Source: Candidatus Proximibacter danicus | Lineage (GTDB): Bacteria > Pseudomonadota > Gammaproteobacteria > Burkholderiales > Rhodocyclaceae | Assembly (NCBI GenBank): GCA_016710885.1 | Contig: JADJUC010000010.1 | Coordinates: 1-64,000 of the forward strand | Direction: 5' to 3' | Length of the DNA stretch: 64,000 bases | Part shown: in pieces, positions 9,716 to 19,216 of the stretch | How the letters are laid out: each line of letters opens with the position of its first letter | Numbering within the stretch: the first letter of the stretch is position 1 | Made by a program: the position numbers and the translations under genes | Notes under the pieces: model-generated | Seen by the model: the letters and a program-made list of their open reading frames with translations, nothing else | Told to the model about the DNA's origin: nothing | Database searches by the model: none

Positions 9716-10514
9716 TGTTGCTGCCGAACTGAAGGAATTACGCCTCTACGGCATGGCTGGCGCCTGGGAGGAGGTGGCTGCCGATGGCAACGGCGTTGGC
9801 GTGCAGACCTCTCGCTGGCTGATCGAGCATCTGCTGCAGGCTGAGCATACAGATCGCCACATGCGTTCGATCCGCTACCAGATGCATAGCGCCAAGTTTC
9901 CGGTGCATCGCGATCTGGCCGGGTTCGATTTCGGGCAGTCGAAGGTGGAGAAGCGGCTGATTGATGAACTGGCAAGCTTTGCCTTCACCGGGGAGGCGCA
10001 CAACGTGGTGTTCATCGGTGGCACCGGGACAGGCAAGACACATCTGGCGACCGCATTGGGTATGGAAGGAATTATCCATCACGGCAAGCGAGTGAGGTTC
10101 TTTTCGACGGCCGATCTGGTGAATCTGCTCGAACAGGAGAAGGCAGCGGGCAAGGCTGGCCGGTTGGCGTTCTCGCTCTTGCGCATGGATCTGGTGATCC
10201 TCGATGAACTGGGCTACCTGCCGTTCAGCCAGGCCGGCGGGGCGCTCTTGTTCCATCTGCTCTCGAAGCTCTACGAACATACGAGCGTGATGATCACGAC
10301 CAACCTGACCTTCGGGGAGTGGGCGAGTGTGTTCAACGACGCGAAGATGACGACGGCGCTGCTCGACCGGCTGACGCATCACTGCCATATCGTAGAAACC
10401 GGCAATGAGTCGTTTCGCTTCCGCCACAGTACGGCCACGGCAAAGTCGCGCATCCGTGAGCGGGAGCAGAAAAAGCGCGGGAAACAGGTGGAAATCGAGA
10501 ACGAGCCGTTCTGA
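9708..10514 (+). CDS. istB: IS21 family helper ATPase IstB
   Basis: A 268-residue AAA+ ATPase that assembles on target DNA and stimulates IstA. Walker A is GGTGTGKTHLATAL (about residues 104-117) and Walker B is DLVILDELGYLPF. The C-terminus is basic (SRIREREQKKRGKQ). The start overlaps the istA stop, consistent with translational coupling. Length is normal for the family. Confidence 0.95.
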   Translation: MRDVAAELKELRLYGMAGAWEEVAADGNGVGVQTSRWLIEHLLQAEHTDRHMRSIRYQMHSAKFPVHRDLAGFDFGQSKVEKRLIDELASFAFTGEAHNVVFIGGTGTGKTHLATALGMEGIIHHGKRVRFFSTADLVNLLEQEKAAGKAGRLAFSLLRMDLVILDELGYLPFSQAGGALLFHLLSKLYEHTSVMITTNLTFGEWASVFNDAKMTTALLDRLTHHCHIVETGNESFRFRHSTATAKSRIREREQKKRGKQVEIENEPF

Positions 10515-10688
10515 GCGGCGGCCGCGCGGGGAATTCCGCTACGGGCTTGCGCCCTGCGCGGCTTTCCCCGCGCATCTCAAGCCGACATTGAAAATCGGAG
10601 GTGGCCGACTGACGATTGCGCTACACTTCGCATTCGCCGACTGCATGACAGGCGGCTAAACCCCCTGGGTAAATTTCAACGCGCAGCC

Positions 10689-10715
10689 CTGGGTAGTTTT
10701 AGACGCGTAGCGACA
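10689..10715. repeat. IS21 right terminal inverted repeat
   Basis: Starts CTGGGTAGTTTTAGACGCGT and ends with CA at 10715. Its reverse complement matches the left end. An inner copy (CCTGGGTAAATTTCAACGCG) lies at about 10663-10682. Confidence 0.8.
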
Positions 10716-11681
10716 CTACCTGCTCCTCCCCTGCGCCACGACCGGCTGGTGCCGAATTTTGTGCCGTTGATGCGCCTGCTCTCGAAGCTCAACCACTGGT
10801 TGATGTTCGATGTTTTCATGCTGGCGCTGATCGTTGCCGTGGTGAAGCTCTCCGGGTTGGCCGACGTGTCGCCCGGCATCGGGCTCTGGGCCTTTCTGGC
10901 GCTGATGTTCGCGTCGATTTCCTCGATTGCTTCCTACGATACGCACGGTGTCTGGGATCGTTACTCCAGCGTGCTGGCGCGGCAGCAACTATCGCCCGGT
11001 GCAGTCAAGGGTGGCGACCGGTTGGCCGAATCGGGAGCGATGGGGCGAACCGGCCTGACGCGCCACAGTGCAACCTGCAATACCTGCGGCTTGCTGAGCG
11101 ACTGCCACCCGAGTGTGGAATCCCCCGTCTGCCCGCGCTGTGACGATACCCTGCATCCGCGCAAGGTCGATAGCCTGAACCGGACTTGGGCGCTGTTGAT
11201 CGCGGGCTATGTGCTGTTCATTCCTGCCAACCTGTTGCCGATTACCATCACCACTTCGCTGTTCGGCACGCAGCCCGATACGATCATGAGTGGGGTGGCG
11301 TATTTCTGGCACGAGGGTGCCTACGATCTGGCGATCATCATCTTTACCGCCAGTATTTTCGTGCCGCTGCTGAAACTGCTTTCTTTGACTTTCCTGGCCT
11401 GGTCAGCGCAGCGAAGGATGACTTGGGAGTCGCAGCAGCGCACGCGGCTGTATCGTCTGGTGGAGTTTGTTGGCAAGTGGTCGATGCTGGATATTTTCGT
11501 GGTGGCCATGCTGGCGCGACTGGTGCAATTTTCGTCCCTGGCCTCGATCGAGGCCGGGCCAGGAGCGCTGGCGTTTGCGGCGGTGGTGGTGGTGACGATG
11601 TTTGCAGCGATGGCGTTTGATCCGAGGCTGCTTTGGGATCCGCTGGAAAAAAATAACTGTTCTGGAGAAAACCGTGACTGA
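10716..11681 (+). pseudogene. pqiA: PqiA-like membrane protein, 5' end lost at the IS21 junction
   Basis: The frame is open right up to the IS end (LPAPPLRHDRLVPNFVPLMR...), so the coding sequence was cut rather than starting at GTG 10749. What remains (321 residues) is the end of the first four-TM half plus the complete second half, with its rubredoxin-like zinc site (CNTCGLLSDC ... CPRCDDTLHP), HWLMFDVFML and, in the second half, KWSMLDIFVVAMLARLV. PqiA is the inner-membrane partner of the PqiB tunnel in lipid transport between membranes. The first zinc finger and first TM helices are missing. A shortened protein from GTG 10749 is possible but unlikely to be fully functional. Confidence 0.75.
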
Positions 11682-13233
11682 ACCTTCCCCCTCAAATCCC
11701 AACCCTGCAGGTGGCGTGCCGAGCGCGGTTGCGGTGCCGAAAAAGCGCGGGCTTTCGCTGATCTGGCTGGTGCCGATCATTGCCATCCTCGTCGGTGGCG
11801 CGCTCGCCGTGCGTACGGTGATGGAGCGCGGCCCGGAGATTCAGCTCACCTTCAAGACTGCTGAAGGTATTGAACCGGGAAAGACCAAGGTCAAGTTCAA
11901 GAACGTCGATGTCGGCGTTGTCGAGAGCGTTGGCCTCGCCGAAGACCTTGAAACGATCAAGGTCGGCATTCGCATGAGCAAGTCGGTGTCCCCGCTGCTG
12001 GTCGAGGATACGCGTTTCTGGGTAGAGCGGCCGCGCATTCAGGGCACCAATGTTTCGGGCTTGAGTACCTTGCTCTCCGGCGCCTATATCGGCATGGATA
12101 TTGGCAAGTCGAAGAAGCATCAGAAGGAGTTCAAGGGGCTGGACAATGCGCCGCTGGTGACTTTTTCCGAACCCGGGCGCGTGTTCCGTTTGCGTTCGAG
12201 TCAGTTGGGTTCGATCGATGCCGGCACCGGAATCTACTATCGGCGGGTTCTGGTCGGGCAGGTGGTGCGTTACGAGATGGACAAGGAGGGGCGCGGCATT
12301 GATTTCGAAATTTGCGTCAAGGCGCCCTACGATCGTTTCGTGAATGCTGAAACACGTTTCTGGGAGGCCAGCGGCTTCGATGTGGAGTTGAATGCCAGCG
12401 GTTTCAGGGTCGGCTCGCAGTCGCTCAATGCGATTCTCTCCGGCGGCATCGCCTTCGAAACGCGGGCCAAGGCTAGAGATGGCGCACCCGCTGAGCCGAA
12501 TACCCGCTTCCGGCTGTTTGCGCAAAAAGCTGAGGCCATGGCCATGGATGATGATGAGGCAACCTCCCTGCGTCTCTTCTTCGATGAATCGGTGCGCGGT
12601 CTGGTGGTAGGCGCTCCGGTTGATTTCCGCGGTATCGAGGTGGGTCGTGTCAGCAATATCGCTGGGCAGATCGATCCGAAAACCGGCAATGTGAAAATGG
12701 TTGTGGATGTCGATATCTTCCCCAACCGCTTGCGCAGAATCAACATCAAGAAAGCCGACCTGAACGTCAAGGAAGGGCTCGATGCCCTGGTCTCCGGTGG
12801 CCTGCGCGGGCAACTGCGGACGGGCAACCTGCTTTCCGGCCAGTTGTTTGTGGCGCTGGAATTTTTCAAGAAAACCCCCAAGGCTGCGATGGACTGGAAG
12901 AACGATCCGCCCATCCTGCCCACGCTTCCGGGGTCGATGGCGCGCCTCGAGGAGCAGGCAGCCGAGATCATGCAGAGCACGGCAGAACTGATGCACAAGC
13001 TGAAGTCGCTTCCGCTCGACGAATTGTCGAAAGATGTGCAGGCGGTAATGAAGTCGCTCGACAAGACGCTGGCCAGTGTGGACCGGCAGATGTCGGATGA
13101 TTCGCAGCTTCAGGAAGACTTGCGCGACGGTCTCAGGGAGGTGGCAAAGGCCGCCGCCGAGTTGCGTACCTTGCTTGAATATCAGTCGCGCTATCCGGAG
13201 TCCCTGCTCAAGGGCAAGTCCAAGGAGGAATGA
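11674..13233 (+). CDS. pqiB: Intermembrane lipid transport protein PqiB (MCE repeats)
   Basis: A 519-residue protein with one N-terminal TM helix (LSLIWLVPIIAILVGGALAV) followed by three MlaD/MCE domains (GIEPGKTKVKFKNVDVGVVE; GTGIYYRRVLVGQVV; GAPVDFRGIEVGRVSN) and a C-terminal helical region (residues 430-519) that in E. coli PqiB forms the needle. GTG 11674 was chosen over an upstream ATG: it has GGAG 6 nt upstream and overlaps the pqiA stop by 8 nt. It forms a periplasm-spanning hexameric channel for lipids. The reading frame is intact although pqiA upstream is truncated, so its native promoter may have been lost to the IS. Confidence 0.92.
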   Translation: MTEPSPSNPNPAGGVPSAVAVPKKRGLSLIWLVPIIAILVGGALAVRTVMERGPEIQLTFKTAEGIEPGKTKVKFKNVDVGVVESVGLAEDLETIKVGIRMSKSVSPLLVEDTRFWVERPRIQGTNVSGLSTLLSGAYIGMDIGKSKKHQKEFKGLDNAPLVTFSEPGRVFRLRSSQLGSIDAGTGIYYRRVLVGQVVRYEMDKEGRGIDFEICVKAPYDRFVNAETRFWEASGFDVELNASGFRVGSQSLNAILSGGIAFETRAKARDGAPAEPNTRFRLFAQKAEAMAMDDDEATSLRLFFDESVRGLVVGAPVDFRGIEVGRVSNIAGQIDPKTGNVKMVVDVDIFPNRLRRINIKKADLNVKEGLDALVSGGLRGQLRTGNLLSGQLFVALEFFKKTPKAAMDWKNDPPILPTLPGSMARLEEQAAEIMQSTAELMHKLKSLPLDELSKDVQAVMKSLDKTLASVDRQMSDDSQLQEDLRDGLREVAKAAAELRTLLEYQSRYPESLLKGKSKEE

Positions 13234-13236
13234 TTC

Positions 13237-13827
13237 ATGAATAAAAAATTACTGGCGCTTGCCCTGGGTCTGTCGGCCGTTCTCCTGTCGGCTTGCGGTA
13301 CAACACCGTCGGCAAAACTCTACCGCTTGAGTGCGGATGCCGATCAAGGCCACCGCGTTGCCAGCGACAAGCGGCACATCGAGATTACGGCTGTTCGTAT
13401 TCCAGCACTTTGGGATCGGCCGCAGATCGTGTTGTCGAAGTCGGCCAACGAGGTGACGCTGAGCGAATTCAATCGCTGGGCCGAGCCGCTGAAGTCGGAT
13501 ATCCCGCGCATTGTGGCGCGGAATCTTTCGCAGATTCTCGATAACCCGATGATCTGGTTGCGTGAGGATTTCGCTGGTGCCAAGCCGGATGTCCGTGTGC
13601 TGATTTCGATTCAGCAACTGGATGCGGTCGCCGGTGAGCGTCTTCGCCTGGAGGCAACATGGTTGATTCGTGCCGGGGACGGCAGCGCCTCCCGCGTTGG
13701 CAATGTGGCCATCAGTGAGCCCTTGGCCGATGCCAGCCACGAAGCCGTTGTCAAAGCCACCAGCCGGGTGCTGCTGGGGCTGAGCCAGGCGGTTGCAAAA
13801 GCCCTCCAGGAGCCGCTGGAACGCTGA
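13237..13827 (+). CDS. pqiC: PqiC-type outer membrane lipoprotein (ABC-transport auxiliary)
   Basis: A 196-residue lipoprotein whose lipobox LLSAC places the lipidated Cys at residue 20. The mature part begins GTTPSAKLYRLSAD and holds the DUF330/ABC-type auxiliary domain (ITAVRIPALWDRPQIVLSKS). It follows pqiB after 3 nt. In E. coli the homologue docks the PqiB needle at the outer membrane. The order pqiA-pqiB-pqiC is the standard one. Confidence 0.88.
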   Translation: MNKKLLALALGLSAVLLSACGTTPSAKLYRLSADADQGHRVASDKRHIEITAVRIPALWDRPQIVLSKSANEVTLSEFNRWAEPLKSDIPRIVARNLSQILDNPMIWLREDFAGAKPDVRVLISIQQLDAVAGERLRLEATWLIRAGDGSASRVGNVAISEPLADASHEAVVKATSRVLLGLSQAVAKALQEPLER

Positions 13828-13867
13828 TTGCCGGGTGCGTCGTCAGCGGGCGGGGGTGGGGGTAGCC

Positions 13868-15983
13868 TTACTTGACGCGCATGCCTGGCTGGGCGCCACT
13901 GTCCGGCGAGAGTATGTAGAGGCCACCGTTCTTGTCGTCCCCCGACGCGGCCAGCACCATGCCTTCGCTCATGCCGAACTTCATCTTGCGCGGGGCGAGG
14001 TTGGCGACCATCACCGTCAGGCGGCCGATCAGCGCTGCCGGGTCGTAGGCGGATTTGATGCCGGCGAAGACCTGGCGCGGTCGCATTTCCCCGTTTTCTG
14101 TTTCGCCGATGTCCAGCGACAGGCGGATCAGCTTTTCAGCGCCTTCGACATGGCCGGCTTCGACAATCTTGGCGATGCGCAGATCGATCTTCATGAAATC
14201 GTCGATGCTGATGTGTGGGCCTGAATCTTTGCCAACCTCGGCCTGGGCTACGGCAACGGTCACAGCCTTCTCCTGTTTCTCTGCGTGTTTCTGCGGCGCG
14301 GGTTCTGTCGGAGCCAGCGATTCCTTGTTGGCTTCAACCAGCGCAACGATCTGCTTCGGGTCGATGCGCGTCATCAGGTGGCTGTAGGCGTTGATCGCAT
14401 GGCCGGTCGGCAGTGCACTGCCAGCGTCACTCCAGTTCATCGGGGGGATACCGAGGAAGGCTTCAACGGCCTCGGCCACCTTCGGCAGCGCCGGCTTGAG
14501 GTAGAGCGTGAGCAGGCGGAAGGCTTCGATGGCCTCCGAGCAGGCGGCGTGCAGTTCGGCTTCCTTGCCTTCCTGCTTGGCCAGTTCCCACGGCTTCCGG
14601 TCGTTCACCACCACGTTGGCCGCGTCGGCCAGCGCCATGATCTCGCGCAGCGCGCGGCCGAAGTCGCGGTCATCGTAGGCGGCGGCAATATTGTCTGCAG
14701 CATCGCGCAGCGGCTTCAGCCACGCGGCATCGGTCGAGGCCAGCTTGCCGTCGAACTTCTTGCTGATGAAGCCGGCGCAGCGGCTGGCGATGTTCACGTA
14801 CTTGCCGACGAGGTCGGAGTTGACGCGGGCGACGAAGTCTTCGAGGTTGAGGTCGATGTCTTCCATCGTGCCGTTCAGCTTGGCGGCGTAGTAGTAGCGC
14901 AGCCATTCCGGGTTGAGCCCGGTCTTCAGGTAGCTCTCGGCGGTGATGAAGGTGCCGCGTGACTTCGACATCTTGGCGCCGTCGACAGTCAGGAAACCGT
15001 GCGCGAAGATCGCCGTCGGCGTGCGGTAGCCGGCGTGCTCCAGCTCGGCGGGCCAGAACAGCGCGTGGAAATAGAGGATGTCCTTGCCGATGAAGTGGTA
15101 CAGCTCGGTCGTCGAATCGGGCTTGAAGTACTCGTTGAAATCCAGGCCCTGCTTGCCGCAAAAATTCTTGAACGAACCCATGTAGCCGATCGGCGCGTCC
15201 AGCCAGACGTAGAAATATTTGCCGGGCGCGTCCGGAATCTCGAAGCCGAAGTAGGGCGCATCGCGCGAGATGTCCCAATCGGTCAGCTTGTTCTCGCCTT
15301 CGCATTTTCGCACCCAGCCACTCCTGCATCTTGTTCGAGGCTTCCGATTGCAGGCGGCCCGGCTCGCGCGTCCAGCGGCGCAGGAAGGCCTGGCACTTCG
15401 GGTCGGAGAGTTTGAAGAAGTAGTGATCCGAATTACGCAGCTCAGGCTTGGCACCGGACACGGCCGAATACGGATCCTTCAGGTCGTTCGGCGTGTAGGC
15501 CGCGCCGCAGCTCTCGCAGTTGTCGCCGTACTGGTCCTTGGCCCCACACTTCGGGCACTCGCCCTTGATGAAGCGATCCGGCAGGAACATCTGCTTCACC
15601 GGGTCGTAATACTGCTCGATGGTGCGCACCTCGATCAGCCCGGCCGCCTTCAGCTTGCCGTAGATGTCCTCGGCGCAGGCGCGGGTCTCGGGCGAGTGCG
15701 TGGTGTAGTAGTTGTCGAAGCCGACGTTGAAGCCGGCGAAATCGCGCGAATGCTCGCCATGCACGCGCTCGATCAGCGCCTCCGGCGTGATCCCTTCCTT
15801 CTCCGCGCGCAGCATGATCGGCGTGCCATGCGTGTCGTCGGCGCAGACGTACCAGCACTCGTTGCCGCGCATCTTCTGGAAGCGCACCCAGATGTCGGTC
15901 TGGATGTACTCGACCAGATGGCCGAGGTGGATGGCGCCGTTGGCGTAGGGCAGGGCGGAGGTGACGAGGATCTTGCGGGACAT
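13868..15983 (-). CDS. metG: Methionyl-tRNA synthetase, one frameshift
   Basis: Attaches methionine to tRNA(Met). The N-terminal frame (MSRKILVTSALPYANG AIHLGH) has the class I HIGH motif, and the zinc knuckles CPKCGAKDQYGDNCESC are present. The downstream frame has KMSKSRGTF (KMSKS), the anticodon-binding helices, and an appended C-terminal tRNA-binding/dimer domain (IDDFMKIDLRIAKIVEAG). The two frames join near 15306-15316, where the expected WLGGEGENKL is replaced by an extra GCGAAAAT-like stretch. Corrected length is about 705 residues, normal for the long form. The gene is essential and no second copy is visible, so the break is most likely a sequence error. Confidence 0.92.
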
Positions 15984-16113
15984 GGGGGAACCAGCGATTC
16001 GGGGAAAGGCGTGATTCTACCAAAGGGGGCGTACGGGTGCCGGGCGGCGTTATGCGGAGATGATCGAGCACAAGGTGTTGGTGGTGATCAGGACATTGGT
16101 AAGTATTGGCGGT

Positions 16114-16548
16114 TCAATGCCGAAGCGCGCCCTGAGGCTTGCGACGGCGTTCCCTTGCCATCGCCGCGATGCCCAGGACGACGGTCGTCAATACTGCCAG
16201 AGCACAGAGCAGGAGGAAGTTGACCCCCACTCCCATGGCATCGTCTCCGGACAGGCGGCACGCTCCGGATGCGCGCGACAGGATGAAGGATGTCGCCACG
16301 GCCGGCAGCAAGGCGAGGAACGAGGCACCGGCCTGGCGCAGCACCAGGGCCCACGCCGGGCCCGGCCTCCGCCACACCAGGAAGGCGCTGGCCGGCATGG
16401 CGACTGCACCGAGCAGGGCTGCAGCGAATACGGGAATGCGTGTGCAGGGGCTGTAGCTGAAATACGAGTCGCTGTAGGAGAAGGCGAATACCAACGTGCA
16501 TAGGGCGAGCCAGAGCCCCCAGCCAAGCAGTGCGATGATTTTGCGCAT
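16114..16548 (-). CDS. Hypothetical four-TM membrane protein
   Basis: About 144 residues with four hydrophobic stretches (IIALLGWGLWLALCTLVFAF; FAAALLGAVAMPASAFLVW; AGASFLALLPAVATSFIL; FLLLCALAVLTTVVLGIAAM) and a basic tail. The ATG at 16548 (MRKIIALLG) gives a normal short positive N-terminus; an ATG 18 nt upstream adds only MRRRRS. Cysteines C40 and C101 fall outside the helices. No family recognised. Confidence 0.55.
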   Translation of the reverse strand: MRKIIALLGWGLWLALCTLVFAFSYSDSYFSYSPCTRIPVFAAALLGAVAMPASAFLVWRRPGPAWALVLRQAGASFLALLPAVATSFILSRASGACRLSGDDAMGVGVNFLLLCALAVLTTVVLGIAAMARERRRKPQGALRH

Positions 16549-16583
16549 CGAGCGCCTCCGCCTCATGGAGCGATTAAGGAAAC

Positions 16584-16614
16584 ATTCCGGATATTCCGGA
16601 TATTCCGGATATTC
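16584..16614. repeat. Short tandem repeat ATTCCGGAT
   Basis: ATTCCGGAT recurs in a 9-nt register, about 3.5 copies, between the membrane protein start and the next gene end. Each unit contains the palindrome ATCCGGAT-like core TCCGGA. Confidence 0.7.
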
Positions 16615-16837
16615 AGCGACAGGCCACGGTTGTTTTTCTCGTCAGGTCGCAGCAAGTTCGGCAATGAACGCTGCGGCTTCTTCATGTGCCGCCAGCATCT
16701 CCTGCAATTTCTTTCCGATTAAAGGTTCCAGGCTCGGATTCTCTTCATCTTCGCTGGTCGCAGCGGGGAAGCGGTCGGCGGTACGACCCGTAAGATTTCC
16801 CCATTGGGCCGTGCCGCTACTGTGCCGCGTTGGATGC

Positions 16838-18239
16838 TTACTGCTTGGGTGGCGGAATCGGCAGCGGGTCTGGTACTCCCTTGCCGCCGAGCGGTCCTGC
16901 TGTCTGGAAATCGGGTAGGGGTTGCGAGATGCTGTTGAAGCTCCTGCGTCTATCCACCTCCGTGCCTTCGAAGCGCGCACACGGATTCGTTCCGGTATCG
17001 CCACAGTTGGTCACGGCGCTCGCCCCCACCCTGGGGCCTTCGCTGGTGGCCGGCGATGGCGCTCCTTCAGGACCCGGTTGCGAGATCATGCCGCCGGATT
17101 TCCTCAGATCGTTTTTGCGCTTCCATTCCGAGTAAACGGCATCCATGAACCAGGGCAGGGATTTGTCCATCCACGCTTCGTTGGAACCGCCACGGCCGCT
17201 GAAGGGGACTTCTGATGGTGCGCTGCTCTCGACCGTGCGTCTCTTGCCATCTGGATACAAGATGGTTACGGACCCGTGCGTCGAGCCATCGGGAGACGTA
17301 GCTGTCGCGGTAGTCATCTCCACGCCGGTGTCGGGGTTGCGCCAATACAGCGCTGCTACTGCCACCACCGGGCCCGCCGGAAGTATCTTGGGAGCCTCCA
17401 GTGACGCGGCCACTCGCGTCTTTGTGCTCTGAGGTGGTGGCGGTGCCGCCACTGGTGTCCCTAAACCCGCTATCCGTAGTCGTCGAGCCGTCGTCGTGGC
17501 GTGTGACAATGGTATATGCATAGTTACCATGCTCGTCCGTGCCAGCTTTTTCAAATATAACAACGTCGTCACCGGCGCGGCCATCGCGCCCCACTCCCGC
17601 TCGCGGATCCTTCCACCCGCCACCGCTCCTGCGCGGAGGCCCCCCCGGCCGATCACCGAAAAACCTGTCGTCAGCAGCCCGGCTGGCTGCGGCATCGAGC
17701 GCGCTGCCAAGTTCCGATATCCGCTTGAGGTCTGCCGCCTGCTGCATCAACTTGATATCGCCACCCAGCTCTCGGATGCGCGTGGCCACGTCGGCCGGGA
17801 CCTGCGAAGATTGATTCGCCTTGCCCAGTATCCCGGGCGTGGCATCGGCAAGAACGTGAGTCTCGCTATATACAGCCGGTGCGTCGCCAGCTTTCGCCGC
17901 CTTGCCGCCGGGCCCGGCATACACATAGCGCGTTGCGCTCGGTGCGCGGCGGCCTTTCTCGCCGTCTCCGAAGGTGACGGTGGCGACATTGTCGCCAAGC
18001 ACAAACGTAACGCTGCGCCATGACCCGTCGACCGCATGCTCGCGCCAGCCGCCCGAGATCTTGCTGCCCGAAAGCTGGACTGCGTCGCTGACGATGAGAG
18101 TCCGCTTGGTCTTCTCCGCTTTGATCGGGGTCTGGGCGATGGCACTGCCGTCGAGCATCAGCAGAACAGCGCCGGCAAACAGGAATGGTCGCGCCAGACT
18201 GGCGCGCGCCGTTAGATAAAGCAGGGGTGTTGAAGTCAT
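16838..18239 (-). CDS. Secreted low-complexity hypothetical protein, one frameshift
   Basis: The start at ATG 18239 gives a signal peptide (ASLARPFLFAGAVLLMLDGSAIAQ). After it comes a beta-rich region (SDAVQLSGSKISGGWREHAVD), a helical segment (residues 125-180), then a Gly/Ser/Thr-rich repeat-like stretch (GSTTTDSGFRDTSGGTATTS). Near 17350-17400 the frame shifts and continues ALYWRNPDTGVEMTTATATS to a Pro-rich C-terminus (VPDPLPIPPPKQ). A Cys pair (TNCGDTGTNPCARF) near the C-terminus could form a disulfide. Corrected length is about 467 residues. No family recognised; the layout resembles surface or secreted proteins of unknown role. Confidence 0.55.
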
Positions 18240-18692
18240 GAGTAGGCTCCCATGAGAGAAGGACAGGAAACGTGACGGCACGTCCGGGTGTATCCTTGCG
18301 CCTGGCAGCCGCGGGCAGCTATGGTTTCATGACAAATGAACCTGAAACGCTTGCTGGCATGACAACATACTCCCTATAAAGCGTTCTTGCCTGACATCTT
18401 TTCCTGGCATCTACCTCATCGACCGACCCCCTCTAACGTCGGCTGATCGCACGATCAATACGGACAGTTATCGATCACACCCATAAACCAGGCGGAGCCC
18501 GGTGCCGGGCAAGTTGATCCAGCCGCTCGGCGCTTTTGCCCCCGGCCTGTCGGTTTCCGTTACAATCAGCGCCTCCGTGAGTGGGCGTTGAATGATTGCC
18601 GGCTTGCTCGACCACAAAACAAAGACGGCACAAAGACGGCCAACCTTCGGGATGGCCGTTTTCAATTCTGAATTTCTGAACTCGGAGCTCCA
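18240..18692. other. Intergenic region, 450 nt, with a possible leader RNA
   Basis: No convincing ORF. The right part has a TACAAT hexamer at 18561-18566 and a terminator-like hairpin at 18636-18663 directly before the next gene, so a short leader transcript or attenuator is possible. The left part holds only the upstream region of the divergent secreted protein. Confidence 0.4.
18636..18663 (+). terminator. Terminator-like hairpin in a leader
   Basis: ACGGCCA (18636-18642) and TGGCCGT (18653-18659) form a 7-bp stem around a CCTTCGGG-type loop, followed by TTTTC. It lies 30 nt before the next start codon. Confidence 0.55.
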
Positions 18693-19130
18693 ATGGGAAT
18701 CCTGACCAATATCGTAGCGGCGGAAGAAGATGAGGTTGTTGCGATCGGCGAGTCGCTGCAGCCGGTTGATGAGTGGAGCGGGATTTCGTTGCGCGATGTC
18801 GGTGTTGCCAAAATCGCAACGCTTCACTGTCTGCTGACGGGCGACCTGTTCGACGATGCCGCCGCTTTTTACGAGCCGGTCTATGTCTCCGCCGCCGAAG
18901 GCGCCCTGGTTCTTCGCTTCGCAGATTCGATTGTGGAGCGCTTGCTGGCGATGGATGAGGAGGCGCTTGAGGCGGTCGCGTCAGAGCTGATGGCGACCGA
19001 AGAGTTCGAATCTTCCGGCTGGTCAGAAGACGAAGTGCTCGCGATGCTCGACGACCTGGCGAAACTGGCCCAGCTTGCCGAGTCGCAGGGGCAGGCCATA
19101 TTCGCCTGGCTACACCCCTTCAAGACCTGA
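18693..19130 (+). CDS. Hypothetical acidic protein
   Basis: A 145-residue, strongly acidic soluble protein with no signal peptide. The N-terminal half alternates strands and helices (GISLRDVGVAKIATLHCLLTG), and the C-terminal half is helical and Glu-rich (MDEEALEAVASELMATEEFE; EDEVLAMLDDLAKLAQLAES). AGCTCC precedes the ATG, a poor ribosome site, although CGGAG lies 9 nt upstream. Transcribed alone and convergent with the TerC gene. I do not recognise the family. Confidence 0.55.
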   Translation: MGILTNIVAAEEDEVVAIGESLQPVDEWSGISLRDVGVAKIATLHCLLTGDLFDDAAAFYEPVYVSAAEGALVLRFADSIVERLLAMDEEALEAVASELMATEEFESSGWSEDEVLAMLDDLAKLAQLAESQGQAIFAWLHPFKT

Positions 19131-19216
19131 AACGCCCGCTGTTACCTCGCCGTCCCGGTGGTGGGGCGGCACCGTCACTACCCATTCCCTTCGAATCGCT
19201 TGCTGCGAGCAGGCGC

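Larger units (their letters stand above)
8108..10715 (+). mobile_element. IS21-family insertion sequence (istA-istB)
   Basis: The element is about 2.6 kb, bounded by 27-bp imperfect inverted repeats that start 5'-TG and end CA-3' (8108-8134 and 10689-10715). Each end also carries a second inner copy of the AAATTACCCAGG-type repeat (near 8155 and 10668), the multiple terminal transposase sites typical of IS21. It encodes IstA (DDE transposase) and IstB (AAA+ helper) with overlapping reading frames. The flanks show no convincing 4-8 bp duplication (GCAGCG on the left, CTACCT on the right), and both flanking genes lack their 5' ends. Confidence 0.92.

Noticed and set aside
16642..17004. Minus-strand ORF of 120 codons overlapping the secreted protein end
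   Set aside because: Its N-terminal two-thirds are the antisense/alternate frame of the secreted gene, and only the last 40 residues look protein-like; no ribosome site.
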